From Agrobacterium tumefaciens (GTDB lineage: Bacteria > Pseudomonadota > Alphaproteobacteria > Rhizobiales > Rhizobiaceae), in assembly GCF_013337285.1 (NCBI RefSeq), contig NZ_SUPW01000001.1, forward strand, positions 992,001 through 1,056,000: 64,000 bases of DNA. Direction: 5' to 3'. The stretch's first letter is position 1, and the number at the start of each line of letters is the position of its first letter. Both the position numbers and the translations under genes were made by a program. Positions 1-9,951 of the stretch are shown here, one piece after another. Below the pieces are notes generated by a model. The model worked only from the letters and a program-made list of their open reading frames with translations, searched no databases and was not told the DNA's origin.

Positions 1-1
1 A

Positions 2-766
2 TGGCCTTACATAGATGCGCCGAAAGACGACGGGTATCGTAGCCACCATATCTCTTTCGAGTTTTGCCCTCGGAGGAAGGAACAAGCAATTTTTGCCGGT
101 CGCCGGGTGGAGTTTCAAATTAGAACACGCCTCCAACACTCATGGGCGACCGCAGTTGAAGCTGTAAGCCTGTTCAACGGCGAGGACTTGAAACATCATC
201 ACGGCAATACCGACTGGCTCCGTCTGTTCAAGCTTATGTCGGGTGAATTCGCATATGTCGAGGGCTGCGCTGTTGGCTCTGGCGTGTCTGACCGACCGCT
301 TCGAATTGCTGAAATCAAGACTTTAGAAGCGAAGCTGGACGCAATCTCCACTTTAGAGAATATTCGCACAGCGACCACCTATGCCGAGACATACCTCTAT
401 GGTGATGGGAAATTCTTCTTAATTATTTATAACAACGATGATCACACCGTTACGGTCGAGCGATACTCTGAAATATTGCAGCTTCAGGCTCGTCTCGCGT
501 TCATCGAACGGCAAATTGAGGAAGGCTTTACACGTGCGAAAGTCGTAACCGTCGAAGTCTCACGCATTAACAACCTCGTGCGAACCTACCCGAATTATTT
601 CGGCGACGTGGGAGTCTTCTTGAGTAATCTGAGAAGGATTGTTCGAGGTCAAGATGCGCTAGAATTCACTCTGATTCAGCAGGAGCGCGTGAAAATTCCG
701 AAACCGCAGCTCCAAGGGGATGTGCGCAATCTGACCAGGCGCTATACACGCTGGTATCCTAGCTAA
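2..766 (+). CDS. RelA/SpoT-domain protein, 5' end outside window
   Basis: The frame is open from base 2, so the N-terminus is missing and 254 residues are visible. Two blocks of the RelA/SpoT nucleotide pyrophosphokinase fold are present: YIDAPKDDGYRSHH (visible residues 3-16) and EFQIRTRLQHSWATAVE (37-53). In the family these form part of the (p)ppGpp synthetase active site. The ~200 residues that follow match no domain I know, and no HD hydrolase, TGS or ACT domain is visible, so this is not the housekeeping long Rsh. It resembles stand-alone COG2357-type proteins, some relatives of which are toxic alarmone synthetases. Codons are visibly more A/T-rich than in the genes to the right, suggesting acquisition. 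Synthetase activity is inferred; the family call is firm. Confidence 0.8.
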   Translation, partial: WPYIDAPKDDGYRSHHISFEFCPRRKEQAIFAGRRVEFQIRTRLQHSWATAVEAVSLFNGEDLKHHHGNTDWLRLFKLMSGEFAYVEGCAVGSGVSDRPLRIAEIKTLEAKLDAISTLENIRTATTYAETYLYGDGKFFLIIYNNDDHTVTVERYSEILQLQARLAFIERQIEEGFTRAKVVTVEVSRINNLVRTYPNYFGDVGVFLSNLRRIVRGQDALEFTLIQQERVKIPKPQLQGDVRNLTRRYTRWYPS

Positions 767-1100
767 AAGTTCGGACATAGCGATAACCGGTCATTTGGCA
801 CACCAATATTTTGGATGTTGCTGGAAGAATGTTTGTGACTTCGGCATTCCGTGGAGTTCCTCCCCAGCCACATTAGATTTCCTTTGCTACAAATCTAATC
901 GAAATTTCTTCGGCGGATCACCGCCATGATCGACCTCAATTTGTCCGATACATCCCCAGCAATCACCCATGTATTGCCGGAAAGCGTATCTCCCTCAAAA
1001 GAGAGAATTCGATTACAACTTCCGCAGCGTCCTTACATGTTGATTGAGTTCCATCCTTGGCTGCCGCGTCGCATCTCTGATAGTCTTTTCTAACACAAAC
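767..1100. other. Intergenic spacer, no supported gene
   Basis: About 330 bases between the RelA/SpoT-domain gene and the atp terminator, more A/T-rich than the right-hand flank. A 55-codon open frame at 926-1093 (+) has no convincing ribosome-binding site and no recognisable similarity. No tRNA, attachment-site duplication or insertion-sequence end was recognised. Confidence 0.5.
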
Positions 1101-1136
1101 AAAAAACCCCTCACGGCTCGCGCCGGAGGGGTTTTG
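1101..1136 (-). terminator. Rho-independent terminator of the atp F0 operon
   Basis: On the minus strand a stem of about 9 bp (AAAACCCCT paired with AGGGGTTTT, central loop GC-rich) is followed by a T-run. It lies 20 bases past the stop of the last atp gene. Confidence 0.85.
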
Positions 1137-1155
1137 AAACAATCCGAGATAAATC

Positions 1156-1641
1156 TCAGTTCAGCTTCGACTTCACTTCGCCGATCGTGTCGGCAAAAAG
1201 CTTGGCCTTTGCGGCAGCCGTGGTCTTTTCCGCCAGCAGCTTCTCTGAAGCGGCAATGGCGATGTCCACGGCGGCGGCGCGGACGGCGCCGATGGCGTCT
1301 TCTTCGGCCTGCTTGATCTTCTGTTCCGAAAGAGCCGTGCGGCGGGCGACGAATTCTTCCGTCTTCTGCCTGGCTTCTTCCGTCAGGGCAGCGGCTTCAC
1401 GTTCAGCGGCGGCAACGATGCCCGCGGCTTCGGCTTCGGCTTCCTTGCGCTTGCGCTGATATTCGGCCAGCAGGTGCTGGGCCTCTTCACGCAGACGCTT
1501 GGCTTCGGCCAGCTCGTCCTGAATGTTCTGGGCGCGCTCGTCCAGAGACTTGGAGAGCATGCCCGGAACCTTGAGATAGGCGATCAGGACAAAGAAAAGG
1601 ACGAGACCGACAAGAGCGAAAAATGATGCATCAAATGCCAT
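1156..1641 (-). CDS. atpF: F0F1 ATP synthase subunit b
   Basis: A 161-residue peripheral-stalk subunit. One N-terminal membrane segment (about residues 7-25, FFALVGLVLFFVLIAYL) is followed by a long Ala/Glu/Lys-rich helix (about 30-155), the b-subunit architecture that anchors the stator to F1. It is the last gene of the operon, starting one base after the b' stop, so the two are probably translationally coupled. Having both b and b' is usual in alphaproteobacteria, where they form a heterodimer. The F1 genes are not in this window, consistent with the split atp operons of the group. Confidence 0.95.
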   Translation of the reverse strand: MAFDASFFALVGLVLFFVLIAYLKVPGMLSKSLDERAQNIQDELAEAKRLREEAQHLLAEYQRKRKEAEAEAAGIVAAAEREAAALTEEARQKTEEFVARRTALSEQKIKQAEEDAIGAVRAAAVDIAIAASEKLLAEKTTAAAKAKLFADTIGEVKSKLN

Positions 1642-1642
1642 G

Positions 1643-2281
1643 TCAGGCTCCCTTCACGCTAGAAGCGGCGGCGATTGCGGCCTTGACGTCGGTATCCTTG
1701 ACCTTGGCGCCAACCAGCTGGTCGACGATCGCAGTCGCGGTTTCCTCGGCAATGACGCCGACATCGGCGAAAGCCTGATCCCTGATGCCCGCAATGCGCT
1801 TTTCGGCGGCGGCCAGCTTTTCAGCAAGTCCTGCCTCGATGGCGGCGCGGTCGGCATCAGCCTTGGCCTTGGCGGCGTCTCGTGCCGCGGAGCCGATCGA
1901 GCTTGCCTTGGCGCGGGCTGCCGCGAGTTCTTTTTCATAGGTTTCGACGGCTGCGTCAGCTTCGCTTTTCAGCCGTGCTGCTTCATCGAGATCCTGTGCG
2001 ATGCGTCCATGACGGTTTTCGAGAATACCGCCGACGCGAGGAACGATGACCTTCTGCATGAGCAGATAAAAAAGGCCAAATGTGATCGCCAGCCAAAGGA
2101 CCTGCGATGCATAAGTAGTGTGATCGAACGGCGGGAATACGCCGGAAGCACCTTCGGAACCATGTGCGACACCGGTTTCCGTGTGCGTGGCTGCCGGTTG
2201 TGGCTGGCCAACAGCCGGAGTTTCCGTATGCGTTTCACCTACGGTCGGTGCTGACTGGGCAAAAGCCTCGGTCACGAACAT
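1643..2281 (-). CDS. atpG: F0F1 ATP synthase subunit b'
   Basis: A 212-residue b' subunit. About 50 hydrophilic N-terminal residues precede one membrane segment (about 61-75, [15 protein letters not shown]) and a charged coiled-coil region to the C-terminus. The ATG at 2281 is preferred over a GTG at 2287 because GGAGG sits 5 bases before the ATG and would overlap the GTG. In F0 it pairs with subunit b. Symbols vary (atpG, atpF', atpF2). It lies between atpE (80 bases upstream) and atpF (one base downstream). Confidence 0.93.
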   Translation of the reverse strand: MFVTEAFAQSAPTVGETHTETPAVGQPQPAATHTETGVAHGSEGASGVFPPFDHTTYASQVLWLAITFGLFYLLMQKVIVPRVGGILENRHGRIAQDLDEAARLKSEADAAVETYEKELAAARAKASSIGSAARDAAKAKADADRAAIEAGLAEKLAAAEKRIAGIRDQAFADVGVIAEETATAIVDQLVGAKVKDTDVKAAIAAASSVKGA

Positions 2282-2361
2282 GCTCACCTCCAGGGGGACT
2301 GCAAATGCGAAGGATCACGACACGCTACAGTGCGGGCCGTGATCCAGACCTGATGCCGATA

Positions 2362-2589
2362 TTAAACAGCGAACAGGAGAAGGAGAGCAACGAGCAGCGA
2401 GAAGATGCCCAGAGCTTCCGTAACGGCGAAGCCGAATACCAGACGGCCGAACTGGCTGTCGGCAGCAGAGGGGTTGCGCAGTGCGCCGGACAGGTAATCA
2501 CCGAAGATACGGCCGAGTGCGAGGGACGTACCAGCCATGCCGAGGCATGCGAGACCTGCGCCGATGTACTTTGCTGCTTCCGCTTCCAT
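2362..2589 (-). CDS. atpE: F0F1 ATP synthase subunit c
   Basis: A 75-residue proteolipid that forms the proton-driven rotor ring. Two hydrophobic hairpin helices (about 7-33 and 48-75) are joined by a polar loop containing R38-N39-P40. The proton-carrying carboxylate is Glu58 in FAVTEALG, the expected position for the family. There is no signal for Na+ specificity that I could identify. It sits 73 bases after atpB and before the two b-type subunits. Confidence 0.96.
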   Translation of the reverse strand: MEAEAAKYIGAGLACLGMAGTSLALGRIFGDYLSGALRNPSAADSQFGRLVFGFAVTEALGIFSLLVALLLLFAV

Positions 2590-2662
2590 GTGAGACTCCT
2601 TGAGATATTGGTTGTTGCGGCTGTTTTTTGGCGCCCGTTGCCGGGGCCAGCGACTTTACTTC

Positions 2663-3412
2663 TCAGTGACCACCATGCACGGCGTCGTTCAGGTACATGC
2701 AAGTCAGTACCGCGAACACATAAGCCTGCAGGAAGGCAACGAGAAATTCGAGAGCGGTCATTGCGACCGTCATGATGAGAGGCAGGACCGCGCCGCCGAC
2801 GCCGAGCGCGCCGAGCGCACCCATGGAGGCGACGAAGCCCGCGAAAACCTTGAGCGTGATGTGGCCGGCCAGCATGTTCGCGAAGAGACGAACGGAAAGG
2901 CTGATCGGACGCGACAGGAACGAAATCATTTCAATCGACGCCACAAGCGGCAAGAGCGCTTTCGGCACGCCCGAGGGGGCGAAGATGCCGAAGAAATGCA
3001 GGCCGTGCTTGTAGAAACCGTAAACGATGACCGTGCCGATGACGAGGCAGGCGAGCGCGAAGGTGACGATGATCTGGCTGGTCACCGTGAAGAAATACGG
3101 GAACATGCCGAGAAGATTGGCCGTCAGCACGAACATGAACAGCGAAAAGACGAAGGGGAAGAACACCATGCCCTTTTTGCCGGCGCCTTCGCGCAGCATG
3201 GAGGCGATGAATTCATAAGACATTTCAGCAACGGACTGCATGCGGGTCGGGATCAGACCGCGGTTCGACGTTGCGAAATAAAGGAAACCGGATGCGGCGG
3301 CCACGGTCGCAACCATGAAAAGCGACGCATTGGTGAAGGAAAAATCAACGCCGCCAATTTCGATCGGAATGATCGGCTGCACCAAGAACTGATGGGTCGG
3401 ATCGTTTGCCAC
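2663..3412 (-). CDS. atpB: F0F1 ATP synthase subunit a
   Basis: A 249-residue multispanning subunit that forms the proton half-channels against the c ring. The invariant arginine is R175 in [10 protein letters not shown], followed by LAGH as in the family. The start is a GTG at 3412, with an AAGGG-type ribosome-binding site just upstream. Second gene of the operon, 60 bases after atpI. Confidence 0.96.
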   Translation of the reverse strand: MANDPTHQFLVQPIIPIEIGGVDFSFTNASLFMVATVAAASGFLYFATSNRGLIPTRMQSVAEMSYEFIASMLREGAGKKGMVFFPFVFSLFMFVLTANLLGMFPYFFTVTSQIIVTFALACLVIGTVIVYGFYKHGLHFFGIFAPSGVPKALLPLVASIEMISFLSRPISLSVRLFANMLAGHITLKVFAGFVASMGALGALGVGGAVLPLIMTVAMTALEFLVAFLQAYVFAVLTCMYLNDAVHGGH

Positions 3413-3472
3413 CGGCTGCCCTTTTTACCTGTTGCCGCACCTGGCGGCATCTCAACTGCAAGAAAAAACAGC

Positions 3473-3838
3473 TTAAACGCCGCCTTTTCCACCCTCGTCT
3501 CGCCTGTCCGCCTTGTCCAGCAGCGGCGGCTTGGCCACCGCGCCGGTCGAGCGCAACACATTCAATACGCCTGCGCAGAAACCGAGAAGGAGAAGTACGA
3601 TCATCCCCCACGGCGTCGTGCCGACAAAATAATCCAGAAGATAACCCAGCATAGCGCCGACCACGATGGCCGAAATGAACTCCGATGAGAGCTTCACCGC
3701 CATCGCAAAACCTTTCCGGTTTTCCGCAGCGTTGGTCTCCGCCCTCACGTCCGCCTCATCCTCCGCTTTCACCTTAGCCAACTCATCAGCAAGGCGTTTG
3801 CGACGCTCGTCCAGACTATCGTCACGGTTGCCAGTCAT
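3473..3838 (-). CDS. atpI: ATP synthase subunit I (AtpI)
   Basis: A 121-residue small membrane protein. A charged N-terminal half (about 1-47) is followed by two hydrophobic segments (about 50-68 and 77-95) and a charged tail. AtpI proteins lead atp operons and help assemble the c ring; in some bacteria they affect Mg2+ handling. The first gene of this operon, with a clear promoter about 105 bases upstream. The family call rests on position and topology more than on conserved residues. Confidence 0.85.
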   Translation of the reverse strand: MTGNRDDSLDERRKRLADELAKVKAEDEADVRAETNAAENRKGFAMAVKLSSEFISAIVVGAMLGYLLDYFVGTTPWGMIVLLLLGFCAGVLNVLRSTGAVAKPPLLDKADRRDEGGKGGV

Positions 3839-3942
3839 CTTAGAATCCCACCCATTTTCTCCGTTCCAGCCATGCCAGAACCCTTTGGAGTTGTAAACGG
3901 TGACGGATTAAGCCTGTTCCAGCCCGCTCTGAAGTCGCGCGC

Positions 3943-3971
3943 AACATAGTTTTAGGGGCTTCTCTAGTCAA
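3943..3971 (-). promoter_or_regulatory. Sigma-70-type promoter of the atp operon
   Basis: On the minus strand: TTGACT (3966-3971), a 17-base spacer, then TATGTT (3943-3948). This is close to consensus in a non-coding stretch, about 105 bases before the atpI start. No second promoter was seen between here and atpI. Confidence 0.7.
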
Positions 3972-4108
3972 GGCGCTGCGGCAGCTTGTTTCAACACAAA
4001 TTAATCATTGAAAAACAATGGCTTGATGCCAAATCGCTGTTTGGCGGCGATGTTTCGCGAGGGAATCGGCATTTTTGACACGCAAAATGCGACAAATTGG
4101 CGGTGGTA

Positions 4109-5272
4109 TCAGCTCCAGCCGCCACCATAGGTACGGTAAAACACGTGCAGACCGATGCGGCCGACCTTCTTCATCGTCCGGCCCCAGGCGGGACGTACAT
4201 AGACGGCATGATAATGAGTTGCTGAGCCAACTTCATTCAGCCAGATTTTTCCGGCGGTGGTGGCCATGGCCACTTCGCGCGCCATTTTCCAATGGCGTTC
4301 GGAATTGACGCGGTCCTTGATATTGTCGCAGGCGAAGGAAAACTGGCAGCGGTTGCGCCAGTCCTTATTCTGATAGACCACGCCGCAGATGGTTTTCGGA
4401 TAGGAAGGGTTACGCACACGGTTGAGAATGACCTGCGCCACCGCCGCCTGTCCCTTGACCGATTCTCCGCGCGCCTCGAAATAGATGCCGGATGCGAGGC
4501 ATTGCTGCTCGGCTGCGGAAAACACCTCGGCCGGCAGCGGAGTCGCCGCCCAGGCGTGATCTTCCGGACTGATCTGCGGCACGAAACGGCCGGCCTCCGG
4601 TTTTTTGAGAATGGCGTCGAAGGGCGATTCGCGGGCGAAATCCGGCGTGGCCGGCGCGTAGGCCGTGGCGAGAATGTCGGGGGTACGGTTGGTGATGAGT
4701 TCCGCCAGCATCGGCGAGACACTCTTATCTGCCTTTTTTTCGTCGCGGCGGAAATAGAAGGAAGCCAGTTCGACATCCTTGCCGCGTTTGGGTTTCACGA
4801 AAGCCGTGCGGTCCTTGCGCTTCAGTGGCTCTATGTCCAACATGCTGGTGCGCTGGAGAACGGAGCCGGCGGTGAAGGCCTTTGGCGGCTGCATGATTTC
4901 GGTTGCGACGATGCGGCCCTTCTTGGCGGCGCGGTTGACACGCTCGCTGTCCGGCGTCGTGGCCTCGCCCTTCTTGTTGGTGACGAAGGCGACCTTGCTG
5001 CCATTGGGCAGGGTCATGCCGCTGCCATGCAGCGCCGCCTCGCCTGCCGCATCATTGAAGGTGAGCGCGGCGTTGTGCACCGAACCGGCCGGAGATGCGG
5101 TCAGCACCATGCGCCATTGTTCGCCGCCATTATCCAACCCAGCCAAGAGCGAGGCCAGATCCGCACGCGCGGCGAGAGAAGGAAAGACGAGCCAGGCGGC
5201 AAGGCCGAAGACGACGGGTGAGGCCCATCTGGCGGTCCATGCCTGAAGGGACGCAGGGGACCGACGACGCAT
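4109..5272 (-). CDS. SleB-family cell wall hydrolase, exported
   Basis: About 387 residues. An arginine-rich N-terminus leads into a hydrophobic segment ending ...SLAARA, a signal peptide or membrane anchor. The middle is low-complexity. The last ~130 residues form the Hydrolase_2/SleB domain: LASGIYFEARGE with the conserved Glu, then VAQVILNRVRNPSYP, CGVVYQN and a C-terminal ATHYHAVYV block. SleB-type enzymes cleave peptidoglycan glycan strands; in non-sporulating bacteria they probably remodel the wall. The ATG at 5272 was chosen over an in-frame TTG at 5314 because it sits directly before the signal sequence; neither has a strong ribosome-binding site. Confidence 0.85.
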   Translation of the reverse strand: MRRRSPASLQAWTARWASPVVFGLAAWLVFPSLAARADLASLLAGLDNGGEQWRMVLTASPAGSVHNAALTFNDAAGEAALHGSGMTLPNGSKVAFVTNKKGEATTPDSERVNRAAKKGRIVATEIMQPPKAFTAGSVLQRTSMLDIEPLKRKDRTAFVKPKRGKDVELASFYFRRDEKKADKSVSPMLAELITNRTPDILATAYAPATPDFARESPFDAILKKPEAGRFVPQISPEDHAWAATPLPAEVFSAAEQQCLASGIYFEARGESVKGQAAVAQVILNRVRNPSYPKTICGVVYQNKDWRNRCQFSFACDNIKDRVNSERHWKMAREVAMATTAGKIWLNEVGSATHYHAVYVRPAWGRTMKKVGRIGLHVFYRTYGGGWS

Positions 5273-5437
5273 TACACTTTTCGAACGCAAAACCAGCACT
5301 CCGAACACCGACAACCATATTTGCTACAGGTGTTCGAGAATCTCTTATTAACCTTGATGCTTGGTTAACGCCGCGAGCGGACATGGCTTCACGTTAATGT
5401 GTAACCACCTTCTAATAGTCAAAAGACAAGCGAATAA

Positions 5438-7357
5438 TCACACGACGACGTGAGAACCCAGCTCCACCACACGGTTGGCCGGAAGGCGGAAATAGTCCGA
5501 AGGGTCGGCGGCGGTTTCGGCAAGCGCGATGAACAGGCGGTTCTGCCAACCCGGCATGCCGGATTTCGGATCCGGCACCAGCTTGCGGCGGCCGAGATAG
5601 AACGACGTCGACATGATGTCGAACTTGTAGCCGGTGCGCCTGAGATAACCCAGCGCCTGCGTGACGTTCTGGGTTTCCATGAAGCCGAAATGCAGTTCCA
5701 CCACCGCGAAACGATCACTGAGTTTCGTCAGTGTGTACCTGTTCTCCGGGCGGACGCGCGGCTGATCCTCGGTGCGGATCGTCAGGATGACATTCTTGTC
5801 ATGCAGGACGTGATTGTGCTTGAGATTGTGCAGCAGGGCCGCTGGTGCTGCCTCCGGATCGCCGGTCAGGAAAATCGCCGTGCCGGGCACACGCACCGGC
5901 GCATGGGCGCTTTCCTTTTCCACCGAGGCGACGAAAGCCTTCAGCGGCACGTCGCTGCGGCGGGTCTTGGCGAAGAGGATTTTCGAACCGCGCTGCCAGG
6001 TGGTCATGATGATGGTGAAGGCAATCGCCAGCATCACCGGCACGTAGCCGCCATCATGGATCTTCAGCAGGTTCGCGCCGAGGAACACGAGTTCCAGCAG
6101 CAGAAGCGGCGCCAGTACGGCAAGGGCGAGCCAGACCGACCATTGCCAACGTTTGCGCACGAATTCGAAGAACATCAAGCTGGTGACGACCATGGCGCCG
6201 GTGACGGAAATACCATAGGCGGTGGCCAGCGCATCGGAACTCTTGAAGGTGAGCACCAGAGCGACGACGCCGAACAGCAGGATGGTGTTGACGGCCGGCA
6301 GGTAGATCTGTCCCGTATTGGTTTCCGAGGTGAAGAGGATTTCCATGCGCGGCAGGTAGCCGAGATGGATGGCCTGACGCACCAGCGAAAACGCGCCTGT
6401 GATGACCGCCTGGCTGGCGATGATGGTGGCGGCGGTGGCCAGAATGACGGCTGGCAGGATCGCCCATTGCGGGAACATCAGATAGAACGGATTGGACATC
6501 GCTGCCGGGTCTTTGAGCACCAGCGCGCCCTGGCCGAGATAGTTCAGCGTCAGCGCCGGGAAAACCAGACAGAACCATGCCCACTGGATGGGGCGGCGGC
6601 CGAAATGGCCAAGGTCGGCATAAAGCGCTTCGGCACCCGTGATCGTCAGGAACACCGCGCCGAGCACAACGATGCCATAAAAGCCTTCATTGGCCAGAAA
6701 CTCCACCGCATGCCACGGGTTGAAGGCAAAGAGAATGCCAAAATCATCGGCGATATGAACGAGGCCCACCACACCCATGACGAGGAACCAGACGGCCGTG
6801 ATCGGCCCGAAGAATTTCGCCACCACTCCCGTGCCGTGCGACTGGATGGCGAAGAGGCCGATGAGAATGCAGACGGAAATCGGAATAATAAAGTCGTCCA
6901 TGGCAGGCGTGACGAGTTTAAGACCCTCCACCGCCGACAGCACCGAAAGTGCGGGCGTGATCATCGCATCACCGAGGAAAAGTGCCGCACCGATGAGACC
7001 GAGCACGATGAGAACGCCGCGATGGGTGCCCGCCGTCTTCATCAGCAGCGCCAGCAGCGAGAGCGTGCCGCCTTCGCCGTCATTGTCGGCGCGCAACAGA
7101 AGCGTGATATATTTGAACGTCACGATGATCGTCAAAGACCAGAGCATCAGGGATGTCAGGCCGATGACTTCCTCTCGCGTCACGCCATCATAGGCGATCG
7201 GCCGCAGGGCTTCGCGGAAGGCGTAAAGCGGGCTGGTGCCGATATCGCCGTATACGACACCGATCGAACCAAGGATTGCGGCATAAAGCCCCTTGTTCTG
7301 ATGTTTGTCGTCCGCATCCGGTTTCTCGGCAAGGTCTTTGTCAACGATCTGAGACAT
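5438..7357 (-). CDS. kup: Low-affinity potassium uptake protein Kup
   Basis: A 639-residue K+:H+ symporter of the KUP/HAK/KT family. It begins with the signature [20 protein letters not shown] and has about 12 membrane segments over residues 25-440. A cytoplasmic C-terminal domain of ~190 residues follows, including the [11 protein letters not shown] block. Length is typical. It lies 15 bases after the corA stop on the same strand, so the K+ and Mg2+ transporters are probably co-transcribed. Confidence 0.96.
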   Translation of the reverse strand: MSQIVDKDLAEKPDADDKHQNKGLYAAILGSIGVVYGDIGTSPLYAFREALRPIAYDGVTREEVIGLTSLMLWSLTIIVTFKYITLLLRADNDGEGGTLSLLALLMKTAGTHRGVLIVLGLIGAALFLGDAMITPALSVLSAVEGLKLVTPAMDDFIIPISVCILIGLFAIQSHGTGVVAKFFGPITAVWFLVMGVVGLVHIADDFGILFAFNPWHAVEFLANEGFYGIVVLGAVFLTITGAEALYADLGHFGRRPIQWAWFCLVFPALTLNYLGQGALVLKDPAAMSNPFYLMFPQWAILPAVILATAATIIASQAVITGAFSLVRQAIHLGYLPRMEILFTSETNTGQIYLPAVNTILLFGVVALVLTFKSSDALATAYGISVTGAMVVTSLMFFEFVRKRWQWSVWLALAVLAPLLLLELVFLGANLLKIHDGGYVPVMLAIAFTIIMTTWQRGSKILFAKTRRSDVPLKAFVASVEKESAHAPVRVPGTAIFLTGDPEAAPAALLHNLKHNHVLHDKNVILTIRTEDQPRVRPENRYTLTKLSDRFAVVELHFGFMETQNVTQALGYLRRTGYKFDIMSTSFYLGRRKLVPDPKSGMPGWQNRLFIALAETAADPSDYFRLPANRVVELGSHVVV

Positions 7358-7372
7358 GTTGATTCTGGCTCC

Positions 7373-8401
7373 TCAGAGCCAGCCCTTCCAACGGAAAAAG
7401 AGAAACGGAATGATTGCGGACATCAGCATGATGACGAGCGCGAGTGGATAACCAAATGTCCAGTTCAACTCCGGCATGAGCTGAAAGTTCATTCCATAAA
7501 CCGAGGCCACCAGCGTCGGCGGCAGGAACACCACCGAGGCGATGGAGAATATCTTGATGATGCCGTTCTGCTCGATATTGATGATGCCGAGAGACGCATC
7601 CAGCAGGAAGGTCAGATTGCCGGAAACAAAGGCCGCATGTTCGTTCAGCGACTGGATATCGCGCCCGATCGACTTGCCCTGTTCCCGCGCTTCCTTGTCC
7701 CCGCGAGCCTGATCGCTGGTGGACAGAAAGGTCTGCAGGCGCGCCAGCGATGCGAGGCTGACGCGCACCTTCGAGATCAGCCGGTGATAGGCGGCGATGT
7801 TGCTCAGGCGGTCTTCGAGATAGCGCGGCGCCTTGCGTTTGGACCGGGCCTGACTGCCGAGAATGTCGGCAGCGAGATTGTCGATGCCGGCGACAGAGTT
7901 TTCGAGAATTTCCGCCGTGCGGTCGACGATGGTTTCCAGCAGCTTCAGAAGCAGGGCCGTGCCGCTGCGCATTTCGTGCGGCACGCGGGTGATGGCGGCG
8001 ATGAAGAGGTGGAAGGATTTCGGCTCGGCATAACGGATCGTCACGAGGCGTTTACCGGCAAGAATGAACGCGACATCCGTGAGGCGTGGATCGTCCGATT
8101 CCGCCTTCCACACCAGAGAGGCAGTCATAAAGACATTGCCGTCTTCCATATAAAGGCGGCTGGAGGGTTCGATATCTTTCAAATCCTCACGGGTGGGCAG
8201 ATCGAGCCCCAGCAGTTTTTCCACATGCTGCTCTTCCGCCCTGTCGGGATTGACGATGTCGATCCAGACGATGTCGTCGGGAATCTGTCCGGAGCCGTCG
8301 TCTGGCGACAGGCTGATCGCCTCGCAATTGGCGCGATAGGCTTTTATCAATCCGCTTCTCCGGTCCACATCGCAAGCTTCAGCCGCAATGCTGCTTAACA
8401 T
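7373..8401 (-). CDS. corA: CorA-family magnesium transporter
   Basis: A 342-residue CorA. A large soluble N-terminal domain (1-280) with long helices precedes two C-terminal membrane helices. The first ends at the selectivity signature YGMNF, followed by LMPELNW, the conserved periplasmic loop. The extreme C-terminus is basic, as usual. It is first of the corA-kup pair. The 287 bases upstream, to the mrp stop, hold no gene. Confidence 0.95.
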   Translation of the reverse strand: MLSSIAAEACDVDRRSGLIKAYRANCEAISLSPDDGSGQIPDDIVWIDIVNPDRAEEQHVEKLLGLDLPTREDLKDIEPSSRLYMEDGNVFMTASLVWKAESDDPRLTDVAFILAGKRLVTIRYAEPKSFHLFIAAITRVPHEMRSGTALLLKLLETIVDRTAEILENSVAGIDNLAADILGSQARSKRKAPRYLEDRLSNIAAYHRLISKVRVSLASLARLQTFLSTSDQARGDKEAREQGKSIGRDIQSLNEHAAFVSGNLTFLLDASLGIINIEQNGIIKIFSIASVVFLPPTLVASVYGMNFQLMPELNWTFGYPLALVIMLMSAIIPFLFFRWKGWL

Positions 8402-8688
8402 ATCCTGTTTGCGGTCGGCAAACCTTTGGACGACACTTCAGGGCACGCCGGAACGAGCGGGATTTCATATCTCGCCAGCCCGATGGACCAAGAGCCAAAC
8501 GGCGCAGGCGTATGCGCCCAAAGCGAGATGCAATCAAGCAATATTTTTTCTCGACAGCATTGCAGGCGAAGCATTTCTCGATGTTCAAATCCAGAAACCT
8601 TGCCTGATACTGACGATTAATCTTCTGTTTTAAAAAGACTATTCAAGATCGACAGACGCCTCTTCGGTTTATGCCGAAAGCCGTTGCG

Positions 8689-9822
8689 TTATTCGAAAAC
8701 GATCTTCGGCGCGGCTTTTCTCTCACCCGCGCCGATGCGCGCCCAGACTTTTTGCGCGATATCGCGATAAATTTGCGCCTGCGGGCCATCCGGCTCGACG
8801 GCGACGACGGGTGTTCCCGCATCCGATGTTTCACGGATGGAAATGGTGAGCGGCACCTCGCCGAGGAACGGCACGCCGATCCTCTCGGCTTCGGCCTTTG
8901 CACCACCATGGCCGAAAATATCATAGCGGGCACCGGTATCCGGTGCGATGAAATAGCTCATATTCTCGATCACGCCGAGCAAAGGCACTTCCACCTTGCG
9001 GAACATGGTGATGCCCTTGCGCGCATCGATCAGCGCCAGATCCTGCGGCGTGGACACGATGACAGCGCCGGCAAGCGGCACCTGCTGGGCGATGGTCAGC
9101 TGCGCGTCACCCGTGCCGGGCGGCATGTCCAGTACCAGCACATCCAGATCGCCCCAGGCGACTTCGCGCAGCATCTGCATCAGGGCGGACTGCACCATCG
9201 GCCCGCGCCAGATCATTGCCGCTTCCTCATCCACCAGAAAGCCCATGGACATGACCTTCAGCCCATAATTTTCCATGGGGAGGATGATGCGGTCTTCCTG
9301 CTGCTGCGGGCGGCCGGAAATCTTCAGGAGTTTGGGAAGCGACGGGCCGTAAATATCGGCGTCGAGCATGCCGACCTTGAGGCCGAGCGCCTGAAGGCCG
9401 AGCGCCAGATTGACGGCGGTTGTCGACTTGCCGACCCCGCCCTTGCCCGAGGCCACCGCGATGATGGCGCCGACGCCGGGAACACCGACCTTGGATGAGC
9501 CGGGCTGCGCGGCGGGCCGGCCGGATGCAGCGGCGGGGCGTGCCGGTGCCGGCTGTTGCGGCTGGCCGGGCTTGCGATCCGCCGTCAGCGCAACGACTGC
9601 CCCGACGATGCCAGGAACGCCCTTGGCCGCCTTTTCAGCTGCGAGCCGCAACGGCTCCATCTCCGCTGCCTTGTCGGACGGAACGGTAATCGAGAAATAG
9701 GCTTTCGCATCGGCGATGAAGATTTCCGAGACCATGCCAAGCGCCACGATGCTTTTGCCGCTGCCGGGATAGATGACGGCTTCCAGAGCGTTTTCCACCT
9801 GGTTCTTGCTGACTTCTGCCAT
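8689..9822 (-). CDS. mrp: Mrp/NBP35-family iron-sulfur cluster carrier ATPase
   Basis: A 377-residue protein. An N-terminal MIP18-like domain (about 1-80) and a Pro/Ala-rich linker (about 85-115) precede a deviant Walker A P-loop, GKGGVGKS (126-133), and an ATPase domain with the LVLDMPPGTGD block. Family members carry and transfer Fe-S clusters. Where many family members have CxxC, this one reads NMSYFIAPDTGARYDIFG, with no cysteine. The ATG at 9822 was chosen over an upstream frame start because GGAG sits 7 bases before it. Confidence 0.93.
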   Translation of the reverse strand: MAEVSKNQVENALEAVIYPGSGKSIVALGMVSEIFIADAKAYFSITVPSDKAAEMEPLRLAAEKAAKGVPGIVGAVVALTADRKPGQPQQPAPARPAAASGRPAAQPGSSKVGVPGVGAIIAVASGKGGVGKSTTAVNLALGLQALGLKVGMLDADIYGPSLPKLLKISGRPQQQEDRIILPMENYGLKVMSMGFLVDEEAAMIWRGPMVQSALMQMLREVAWGDLDVLVLDMPPGTGDAQLTIAQQVPLAGAVIVSTPQDLALIDARKGITMFRKVEVPLLGVIENMSYFIAPDTGARYDIFGHGGAKAEAERIGVPFLGEVPLTISIRETSDAGTPVVAVEPDGPQAQIYRDIAQKVWARIGAGERKAAPKIVFE

Positions 9823-9951
9823 TGTCTTACTCCGTATACATGGTCCGGCCGGATATGGGCATTCTTCCGCGCCATCCATAGACAAGCGGGAGCGCTTCGC
9901 CAATGGCAAAGCGCAAACAGAAGAGATTAGCGACGATTCACCGCTGCCATT

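Noticed and set aside
926..1093. 55-codon open frame on the plus strand in the spacer left of the atp terminator
   Set aside because: No ribosome-binding site, no recognisable similarity, and it runs into the atp terminator.
5450..8398. 982-codon open frame antisense to kup and corA
   Set aside because: It mirrors two conserved transporters; in high-G+C DNA the opposite strand is often stop-free. Composition is Arg/His/Asp-rich as expected for an antisense shadow.
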